From: Micractinium sp. NFX-FRZ
Taxonomy: Eukaryota; Chlorophyta; Trebouxiophyceae; Chlorellales; Chlorellaceae
DNA length: 64,000 nt
NCBI GenBank assembly: GCA_029339195.1
Contig: JAPTJF010000242.1
Coordinates: 1 to 64,000, forward strand
Reading direction: 5' to 3'
The position numbers were made by a program, and so were the translations under genes. The notes under the pieces were generated by a model. It saw only the letters and a program-made list of their open reading frames with translations. It had not been told where the DNA came from and searched no databases. Below, one piece after another: positions 35,001 through 44,000 of the stretch (its first letter is position 1; every line of letters begins with the position of its first letter).

Positions 35001-35364
35001 ACCGCCACGGGCAACAGCGTCCACGGGTTGTGGCCCATGAGCGGCCGAATCTGCGAGCCAGCGGGGCGCGCGTCGCTGGTTTTCAACCCGCAGAGCTAGG
35101 GTGGAGGAAGCAGGTGCAAACTGACCCCATCCAAACCACGCCCGCGGGTAAGCGGGGACTCACCTTGCCGCTATGCAATTGTGGCATCAGTTTGCGCCTC
35201 ACAGGGGGTGCAGGGAGAACGGCAGCAGGTGCAAACCGACCCCAGCTCACCTTGTCGCTATACTTCTGCAGCATCAGCTTGCGCCTGATGGCGTGTGGCT
35301 CTGAGGACGATGTCCAAAAATGCGGTCCCCACGCCGTGGGTGAAGAGCTCGGTGAAGAACTCAT
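32037..35364 (-). CDS. DES1: Sphingolipid delta-4 desaturase (dihydroceramide desaturase)
   Basis: Six exons (35364-35251, 35050-34736, 34337-34181, 33497-33319, 32734-32637, 32310-32037) join in frame to 378 residues. The N-terminal block (HFWTSSSEPHAIRRKLMLQ) is the typical start of DES1 proteins. All three histidine boxes that hold the di-iron centre are present: HEITH (about 97-101), HMDHH (136-140) and HVEHH (about 275-279), with hydrophobic spans between them. The enzyme introduces the 4,5-trans double bond into the long-chain base of dihydroceramide at the ER, using cytochrome b5. The tail after about residue 320 (Ala-rich, ending GICPSAIN) is not conserved as far as I can judge. Intron 1 contains a second copy of the end of exon 1. 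Confidence 0.93.
33799..33909 (+). repeat. Imperfect two-copy repeat in desaturase intron
   Basis: The unit acaggcggatgggaatgc...ccaaaatc..caaccca occurs at about 33799-33846 and 33851-33909. Confidence 0.8.
35163..35290 (-). repeat. exon-boundary echo, desaturase exon 1
   Basis: The last part of exon 1 with its donor (35250-35288) is repeated in intron 1 at about 35162-35203. The copy still reads RRKLMPQLHSGK/gtgag against the true RRKLMLQKYSDK/gtgag, so the splice site and the reading frame of the copy are intact. Confidence 0.85.
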
Positions 35365-36132
35365 GGCTGCGCAGCCCTAAGAGGCCTGCCTGTGCCACAA
35401 ACGGTATGGGGCAACCAAGGGGTGAAGACAGAGATGAGTGCGTGCGCGCAAGCCTCCAACAAATTCGGAAATGCCGAACCCACCTGACGCGTCTTGGGGC
35501 CAGGGCGCCAGCGCACAGCGCATGCAAGGGCCTACCACATGGTGCACCCTATCATCGGGCCCCAGTATGACCGGCACACGAGGTTCCCATGCATCTCCAA
35601 GTTCTTTGTTGCGGTATTGATGTGCAATCCGTGCCATGCAGCGCACCTGCATGCCGTGTGCGGCCCCGCCCGTGCCAGTGCCGGATGCCACGGTGGGGCT
35701 GTGGCGGGTGTCCTGCAGGCTGGCTGGAGCGGCCAAGCTCTTCCATCCCTGCCCACCGCCAACACCCTATCACCACATTGCTAGAAGAAGCGCCTGCTAC
35801 ATCAACACTTGAGCGCAGGGTGGGAGGTGAGTGCACGCCTTGTAATAGGGGGGCACGGCGGAGGCGGTTCCCGCCCCAGCCCTGGGGCAGCCCCTGCACT
35901 GGCACTGGTGCAGCTGGTGTGCAGGATGGGGCTGGCACTGCTGCATCCAATCAGTTCCTTGTACGAAAGTGCAGAGGCACACTCACCTCTAGCTGCACCA
36001 GCTGCGAGATGAAGGAGCAGAAGTGCAGCCCACCCACCGAGGCGTCAAGTCTTGCACAGCAGGAGGCACCTAACAAAATATCTGATGGCGTGTTGCGGTG
36101 ATTTTAAGTTGCCTGGGATCAAATTGTAAGCC
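35365..36132. other. Intergenic region upstream of desaturase
   Basis: This is the 5' flank of the desaturase gene (-) and of the F-box remnant (+). No supported gene is seen. Confidence 0.5.
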
Positions 36133-37200
36133 ATGGAGGGCTCGTCCATAAAGTTGGCCCGCTCCGCTCGCCCGCTCTCAATCACCGAGCTCCCCGACGA
36201 GCTCTGAGCTCAGCTGCTGCTGTGCATACTGAGGAATACGGTGTTATCGGCAATTTGCAGGTGCGCGAATCCAGCCGGCGCGCCAGCAGCGGCCGATTTG
36301 AGCGGCTGCCGATGCTGCCCTGCTGGCTACCGCTGCACTCAGGGCCTGCCACTGCATCCAATTCAAGACAAGCAACCTCACAACTTGGCATCTCACCGCC
36401 ATCTACTTTATGCCACGCCCTGCAGGTTCAGCAGCCTCCCTCTGGTGTGCATGCGTTGGGCACGGGTGGCACCCCCATGCAGTTGAGGCTGCCCACCGCT
36501 CGGCGACGCCCGGGCGCAACCTCGCCATACTGCAGGCGCTGCTGCGCACCTGGCTGGTACGCCACGGGACAGCAGGCAACCTGCGGTGCCCCTCCCTTAC
36601 GGCCGAGGTGAGCGTGATGTTTGTGTGGGACAGACAGCTCATGGTCCCAGCTAGCTGCCCTGCCCAGTAGTGCCCTGTCCCTGTGCACCTGCTGCTGTAG
36701 CCGCCTCCGCCTGCCGTGCTCGGGTCTCTCTTTTGCCCTCACCCCTACCCCACCCACCCGTTGACTGCTGCCCACCATCTACACTACTCCCACGACCACC
36801 ACACCCCTGTGCTCCCCGCCTCTTGCGCCTCGGACCCACAGTGGCAATGACGACGCCAAGCAGCAGCAGGCGCAGCAGGCACAGCAGGCCCTGTGCACCC
36901 TCTCGGAGCAGTCGGTCCTGCCGGCCTGCTGCGGCCTGCAGGCGCTCGACCTGTGGCTGAAATGAATGGCCGCCTCCCATTTTACCCTGTAACCATGGCC
37001 GCCACGGCTCAGAAACCTCCGCTGGCGGCAGTACGCTGGCGGCAGGTCACGCGCCGCTGCGCCGCCTGCGCATTACCTTTCCTTCCAAAGCACCCTCGAC
37101 TGCCCTGGCGGCCGCCAGCCAGCAGGCGGAGCAGTGCAACCCCGAGTTTGCGCATTTCGTCACCTGTTCAACACGGACCTTACCAAGTGCCGTTCCACTG
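36133..37200 (+). pseudogene. Decayed F-box/LRR gene
   Basis: The ATG at 36133 opens a frame reading ARPLSITELPDEL that is stopped by TGA at 36205-36207; beyond it the sequence continues as AQLLLCIL, so the stop falls inside the F-box. After an intron-like gap, FSSLPLVCMRWARVAP (from about 36427) matches FESLPLVCKRWAHVAP of the intact F-box gene at 20765-22776, again followed by a stop. Further remnants are LLRTWLVRHGTAGNLR (intact gene: LYSWLAKHAAAGSLR) and SVLPACCGLQALDLWL (intact gene: SVLPACSGLHDLELHL) near 36900-36960. Segment order and intron positions match. This shows a duplicated relative that has lost its reading frame. The right-hand end is uncertain. Confidence 0.7.
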
Positions 37201-37826
37201 ACCGCTGCTCAACAGCCGCTGTGTCTGCACCCACCATTCTTGCGGCACGGGCTTCTTAGATATGCACCCGCCCTTCCCGTACCTTGCAACACTTCCTAGT
37301 GCTGCATTCCTCCATGGCTTTCCTTGTATGCGTGGGCATTACCTTCGTAAGGCACCCTCCCTTCCTGTACCTTGCAAGCCACCCCGCTGCTACGCATGCC
37401 CCCGTCTTCCCTGTATGCCATACCTTGGGTACTGTGCCTCTAGCCACTGCCTCCGGGCTGCAAACCCAAAACTGCTGCTGCACTGTTGATTGCACTCTTG
37501 TCTTTGTTGGCAGCAGGGACAGCACCCTCTGGCAAGACGGAGAATGCAGTGAGCGGCGCTAGCGCGCGGTGAGTGCTGCACGTATTAGAGCCCCTGCTTC
37601 TGACCTCCTTGCATGCCTATGTGGCATTGCGTTTGCAACGATGGGTGCATCTTTCGTCACAGAAGCTGGGGGAATGTCACAGTTGCAGAACCTGCCTGCC
37701 TGCGTGCTGCTGATTTGCGCACACCTCCGGGGGTGCTGCGCACGCTGCAGCACCGCCAGTTGCCGCCGCCGTCCAAGCCACCCACACACACACCTGCGGT
37801 CACTCTTCGGTACAGATCATCACACC
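37201..37826. other. Region between F-box remnant and glutaredoxin
   Basis: This may hold further eroded F-box/LRR sequence and the glutaredoxin promoter. A phrase of the type ccttcc(c/t)gtaccttgcaa occurs twice (about 37271 and 37363). No gene is supported. Confidence 0.45.
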
Positions 37827-40023
37827 ATGCAGCTGCAGCTCAGTCAGGCGCGCCCCGGCGCCTTCACGGCAGGCCTCCAACGCCGGGCCCTGGGCGGCTC
37901 TCGTGCGCGCCGCAGCCTCGCTGTGCGCGCCGGCATCGGCGAGAACATCATCAATTCCATCACGGCGAGTGCCCGGGGACCGCAGGGCGCGAAAAATGGG
38001 TGCCGCTGGGCAGGAGCGGCGCGGTGGCTGCGGCTCGGCGGAGGCGGCGAGCAGGGCGCCCTTTTGATTTCCTCGTGCCCACCCCACGTTCCGCCCCGCC
38101 CTCCTCCCTGCAGGTGGCCCTGAAGCAGAGCCCGCTGAACCAGGGCAAGTTGGCCCTGGCGATTTCCCAGGCAGGAGACTACGACCAGGCCGCCACTCGG
38201 GCAGAGATTGAGAGCCTCATCTCCTCCAACCCGGTGAGGAGGCAACAGCCGTCTGCCAGGGTTCCACAACAGGCCGTGGATGGGTGGGGCGCCTTGGCAT
38301 GTGTTCGGGCAGGGTGTGGTGGGCCTGACGCTGCTCGTAGCCTCGTCCCCTTCGACCCGGGGAGCTCATGCGTTGGTGAAGAAGGGGTGCAGTACCACGC
38401 TGTGAGTGCGGCAGGACCCCCATGCTTCCAGGTCCCCATGTGCGGGCGGCAGAACAAGTCAGGCCACGGATCAGGGGTCACACTTGCCGGTTTCGAGCAT
38501 CAGCAGCACCACTGCGTGCGGATCCTTGCTCGCCGCAGTCCTCCTCCTCCACCCCTCAAGAGCCTCGGGTGCCAGGGCATGAGTCCTTTCCGCCCCCCGC
38601 CTTCTGCCCCCTGCAGTGCGTCGTGTTCAGCTGGTCGGGCTGCCCCTTCTGCAAGAAGGCAAAGGTGGGTGCTCACAAATCAGGGCCTCACGTCGTGGCT
38701 CAGCACACACGCCAGCCTCGTCCCAGCGAGCAAGGGTGGATGCCTGCGCTGCCCTGCGTGGAGGGGAGGGGAGGGCAGCACTAGCCGTCCAAGCAGCTGG
38801 TGCCTTTTGTGACCGGCGATGTCAACAGGAAAGCTCATGTCGCACTGACAAGGGTAGCATCAGCAGTGTACCAACAGGTTGGCGCATGCACCAGCCCATG
38901 CGCCGGCCCATGCACCGGCCCATGCACCGGCCCACCCCAGCTCCGCTCAAGCGCCTGGTTTGCTCGTCGCCTCGCCTTGCCCTGGCTGAACTGTTCTATA
39001 CCAACGGCAGGCGATCCTGGATGGCACGGGCGCCAAGTACCTTGCCCTGGAGCTGGACACGATGGGTGCCGAGGGCAAGGCCATCCGCGCTGAGCTGGCC
39101 AGGTGAGAGGGGCGCTGAGCTGGCGGGGTGCTGAGCTGGACACGATGGGTGCTGGGCTGGGGGGATGCCGAGCCAGGCGGTGAGGGTCAGTTGCGGCTGT
39201 GGCATGCCTGCATGGCTGTCTCTGGCAGGGAGGGGGCAGGGAGGGGTGCAGCCCTCTGTCAAAGGTGCCTTCTGCCGCGCCAGACTGGTGGGCGGGCATG
39301 GCGGCGTCCGGCCCTCCCACCCTGCCGCCCGGCAGAGTCGCTTGTTCGTGGCAGGCAGGCGCTTGCTTGCTTGCTGTGCCGACCTCCCTGGCTTGCGCAT
39401 GCGGCGTGACCGCTGCCCTTCTCCCTGCCTGGCCCAACCTTGCAGGATGACTGAGCGCACCTCCGTGCCCAATGTGTGAGTCTCGGTCTGCTTCTTCTGT
39501 ATCCGATGCATGGGTGGTGTGCTGAGGGTTGTCCGTGAGAGGACCTTGGGGCAGAGGCAGGCGAAGCAGCAGCAGCAGCAGCAGCACACGCTGGGTCAGC
39601 AGAAGCAGCATTTGGTGCTGTGCATTTATAAGCGCACATGCACGCAGCTCGGGAGGCTTGTGGCATGGGCAGGCATGCTCGCGCCCTCCCACGGGCGAGG
39701 CACCTGTGGCGGCTGCCTGCCCCCTGCGCAGTTCTCCTGACTCACCCTCCCTGTCGCCCCTCCTTCCGTGCCTCCCTCCCTCTGCCCGCAGCTGCATTGC
39801 TGGCACCATTGAAGGCGGCCCTTCCTCCTGCTGCCTGTGCACCAGCTGACACCTTCCCCCCTTGCCGTCACCCCTCACCATTTGCACTCCCTCCCCCGCT
39901 CCTGCTGACCGCAGCTATATCGCCGGCACGTCTGTGGGCGGATGCAACGACGGCCCCGGCGTGGCCACGCTGCAGGGCAAGGGCGAGCTCGTGCCCCTGC
40001 TGCAGGCGGCGGGCGCCATGTGA
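37827..40023 (+). CDS. Plastid-type glutaredoxin (CPFC active site)
   Basis: Six exons (37827-37964, 38114-38233, 38617-38664, 39011-39102, 39446-39475, 39915-40023) join in frame to 178 residues. The first 35 residues are rich in Arg, Ser and Ala with no acids, a likely chloroplast transit peptide. An extra helical segment of about 50 residues (GENIINSIT..., QAGDYDQAATRAEIESLI) precedes the thioredoxin fold. The active site is CVVFSWSGCPFCKKAK; the glutathione-binding residues are TSVPNV with the adjacent Tyr and GGCNDG near the C-terminus. Glutaredoxins reduce disulfides or glutathionylated proteins with glutathione. Intron 1 begins with GC (ACG/GCGAGT). The TGTAA at 40172 fits its poly(A) site. 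Confidence 0.9.
39046..39170 (+). repeat. exon-boundary echo, glutaredoxin exon 4
   Basis: The exon 4 piece gagctggacacgatgggtgc (39050-39069) recurs at 39132-39151 in the next intron, after two short copies of gctgagctggc. Confidence 0.8.
39780..39935 (+). repeat. exon-boundary echo, glutaredoxin exon 6 acceptor
   Basis: The acceptor and start of exon 6 (ccgcag/ctatatcgccggcacg, from 39910) has an upstream copy at about 39786-39830 (ccgcag/ctgcattgctggcacc). The copy would encode VCIAGTIEGG in the same frame as the true VYIAGTSVGG, then run to a stop (TGA, 39847-39849). Confidence 0.85.
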
Positions 40024-41086
40024 ACGTGCTGAAGTGGCGGTGCGGGCTGCCGTGGCAGCGCTTCATCCTTGTTGTTGATCCCTCCGTTTGATTGATTCAG
40101 CGCGTTTGATTAATTGGACTGGTCCTTCTCGTGGTCTGTTGACGTGTACTTTAAAGAATGCTGTGGAACAATGTAACTGTGCTGAGCACAGAGTCAAGGC
40201 TGAGCCCCTGCTAGCCACCAAGCCCCTGCTAGCCACCAAGCAACGCCTCGCGACTCCACTGTGCCTTAATCACACCCCCCCTCCCCCTCCCTCCTGAAGC
40301 TGCTGCGTCTCGCTGTGTGGGGCAGTGGCGGTGTTTGGGTTTAGGTCAGCATACTCGCGCTTGTGTAATCAAAGAGAGATGTGGGCCTAGCATATCAGTG
40401 TGTGTTCCATGGCAAGGAGGTCAGGGGCATGCGGAGGGTGGGGATGAAAGGGATCAGGGAAGGGTGCTGGCAGGGCGGAAGATGGGGGGTGCAAGGAATC
40501 AGGGAAGGGGTGCTGGCAGGCGGCAGGTGGGGATGAAATGGCTGAGGCAGGGCGATGCTGGCAGGGCTGGGCAGGGGTGGCTGGTGTGTCATTGCTGAGG
40601 ATGGAGGATGACGGCAAATGGGAAACGAAATAGCGATGCAGAGGGGCAGCGGCGTTGGCTGTGACGCGCTGCGTTGCGAGTTTGCTGGATTCAAGGGGGC
40701 TGGATTGGGAGTGCAGGGGGGTCAACGATCAATTTGTGGCGACGAGCTTGTGCCAGGCGTGCATTGCATGAAAGTGGGCAGCGGTGAGTGCGGCCGCCTG
40801 GCACACAAGAGGTGGGCGGGCCATTTGCCACAGGGGCGGGGGCCCCGCCGGGTGACTCTTTGAGGCGGGTCTTCAGCTGCAAGTCGTGATTCAAGAGTGC
40901 ATCTATATGTGTATGCGCCGTGCGGCAGCCGGGCAGTCTTGAACGTCGTGTGGTGGCCAGCATGCAGCAAGGCCAGGACGCCGCTGCTGCTGCGGCTGCT
41001 TAGGTGCTGCCCTAATGGCGACACGGGGGCTGAGCCTCTGCAGTGCGTGTGTGGCTTGCTTGAAAGCAGGGTGGGAGGAGGTGTGC
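40024..41086. other. Convergent intergenic region, G-rich repeats
   Basis: This is the 3' flank of the glutaredoxin (+) and GAPN (-) genes. At 40438-40575 a degenerate unit of about 60 nt (containing gggatgaaa, atcagggaa and gtgctggcag) is repeated two to three times. No coding sequence is supported. Confidence 0.6.
40172..40176 (+). terminator. TGTAA poly(A) signal of glutaredoxin gene
   Basis: A TGTAA lies 149 nt after the stop codon. Confidence 0.6.
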
Positions 41087-44000
41087 TCAGCCCATGGAGT
41101 AGGAGGGGCGCTCCAGGTTGATCACCGTGGTCTGCAGCCACAAGTGAGGTGAGAAATGGGATGCACAGGGTGAATACATACAGTAGCCCACAGTGCAGGA
41201 GTTGCTGGCAGCACAGCAAGGAAGGCGGCACACCGGCCCCACCCCAGGCCACCTCAGCAAGCCAGCCCAGCCCTCCTAAGTGCGTTCCTTTCAGCGCCCG
41301 TGTTGCACTTGAAATGCAGCAAGTTGTCGACCACGGCACTGCTGCCAAACCACCACCACCCCACCCACACCACGCCAGCTCAGCACGCCAGCTCAGCACC
41401 CTCTCCACTTATTATCACCCACCTTTGTCTTGCACATGAACTCCAGCGACTTGTTCACCCCCTGGGAGCCGATGCCCGAGTCACGGAAGCCCTGGAAGGG
41501 GAAGTGGTCGGGGCCGCGGGCGGGGGCGGAGTTGACCTGCGGGGGCGGGCGGTGGGGCAGGAATGAAACGATGACAGTTGAACAAATGGGAAACAACGGC
41601 ACTGTGCAGCCTGTCAGCAAGTCGACAAGTCGGGGCGCTGGCAACGCTGGGTGGCCTGCGCTTGGCAGCCCGCTGTGCGCTGCCAGTCTCCAGGGCATTG
41701 CCGCACTGCATTGGCACCGGCTCGCATCCAGATTGCCACACACAGCTTCGCTTGAATACCCCACCTGCACGCTGCCGGTCTCCATGGCGTCAGAAATGTA
41801 CATGGCCTTGTTGATGTCCCGGGTGAACACGCAGCCCTGAAGAAAAGTGACAGAAGGAACACAGGGTCAATTGGATGGTTAGAGCGAAGTGCAAGGCCTT
41901 GTTGATGTCCCGGGTGAACACGCAGCCATGCAGGGCCAGACAAAAGCAACAACAGCGGTATGTGGTGAGTGGTCTTGCTGATGCTGTGGGTAAACACCAG
42001 CAGTGCATCGCCCTAGCCTGCCTGCACCGCACAGACATGCCGTGCCTGGCGTAGCCACTGCTCCTCCCCACGGCGCTGCCAGCACACACCGCCGGCAGCA
42101 GCAGACACCCACACGATGTACCACACACTACTTGTGTGTTGGCTTGCCTGCAGCGCCAGTCGGTTGGCGTTCACGTGCTCCACTGCCTGCTCCACATCCT
42201 TCACCCGGATGATGGGCAGCACGGGGCCAAAGGGCTGCCCAGGGAGGGAGGGGAGGGGAGCACACACCAGGTTGAGAGGAGCGGTGAGAAGGCGCTGAGC
42301 TGCCTGCCCGGATGATGATGGATGGACACACATACCGCTCAGCTCCACCCCACCATTCACTCTGCCGCTGCCCTGAATCCACGAATCGCCCCAGCGAAGC
42401 TTAAACTAAGCCCCCATCTGTTGGTCATACAATGAGTCACCAGTACCCACTCTCCACTCGTTAACACACCTCCTCCCACGCGATCCGCATGTCGGGTGTG
42501 ACGTGGTCCAGCACCACGGGCCAGATGAGGTTGGCCTCCCGCCGGTAGGCGCCTGTGCAGAAGGTGGCGCCCTTGGCCTGCGCATCCTTCACCTGCACCG
42601 GGGGGTGGGGGAGGGGGGAGGGGGGAGACAGAGAGGGGAAGGGTGGCGGGGATGAGGGAAAGGGGGGTGCGTGGCAACCGCTGTAGCTGTCGGGTGCGCA
42701 CACGCAGGGGCGGGCACGAGGTGCTGCTTCAGCAGCGCTGCGCGTGCAGGTCGGCAGGCAGCAGGTGCAAGGATACAGTGCGGAACAAATATGGATGTAT
42801 TGTAGCCACAAGTTTTGGAACAGCAAACGAAACAGAAGAAGAAGAAGAAAAGCTCACCAGCCCCTCAATGAAGTTGGCTGACGACTGGCTGATGACAGGG
42901 ACGATCTGAGCATTGTCCTCGGGCCTGCAGGGGGGCGGCAAATTGAGGGTAACAGAAGGAGTCAATCGACTGAAGAATCTGCCGCTGCGCTGCGTGGCAC
43001 AATGCCCACATGCGCCTCCACTAGTCCTCTGCACCCGCCACCAGCAGCAAACCCATCCCCGCCCTTCACGGAGGCGTCAGGAGACAAGCAAGTCGCCCCA
43101 CCCACCCCCGCCCCCTGCCTCACATGCCGACCGTCATCTTCTGCACGCCCGCCACCACCAGCGGCACCAGCTGGTCAGCCACGCTCTCCTCCACCAGCAC
43201 CACCTTGACGGCTGCAGTTGGAGGGGGCAGTTAATAATGGTGGTCAATGCATACGTTCAATGAATAGCACAGTGCTGTGCGCTGGACGGCTGCACCAGCA
43301 CCACCACCCGGCTGCAGCGATAAGACATGGTCGAGCGAGAATAGGCCCCTGGGCGTAGGCAGGGCCTTGCCGCCAGCCACTGTGCTGCTCACAAGGGTCT
43401 TATGATGAGGGTCTAAAGTCTACTAGTAACTTTCCAAGGTGTCTACACCATAGCGCTGCCAGCCCCCCCTCACCCGTGCAGCGCTGGCCACTGTAAGAGA
43501 AGGCACCCTTCACAATGTGCTTGGCCGCCGCCTCAATGTCGGCGTCGGCGCACACGATGGCGGCGTCCTTGCCGCCCAGCTCCATCTGCAAGGGCAGAGG
43601 AGTCGGTTGTTAGGTAAGGTGGGCAGGGGGGGAGATGGTATCGGCGTCGGCGCACACCGTAGCGGCATCCTTGCCGCCCACCTCCCCCATCAGCGGAGCG
43701 GATGCCTTAAAGAGCAGCACGTTGGGTGCGCAGTGATGTGTGCGTGTGTGCATGCGTGTGTAGGTGTGGATGTGGGGCATGTGGGCAGGCAGGGCGGTGG
43801 GCAGGAAGGGGCACGCCGGAGGTAGGCTGCTGGGCAGGGCCGGCCCGCCACATCCCCTGCTGACGCTTCTTGTACCCCACAGTGAGTAGCACCCACCTGG
43901 ATAGCCACCATGGCTGCTCCACAGTTGACCCCAACACAAAACCCATGCTGCCTCTCAAAAGGAGCTATCCGTTGTTGATAGTAATGCGCCCACCGCCCAC

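Noticed and set aside
38300..38600. Extra exon in the glutaredoxin gene from a long open frame
   Set aside because: The frame 38234-38600 is open, but the exon joins 38233 to 38617 give the conserved protein exactly; the open frame is intron.
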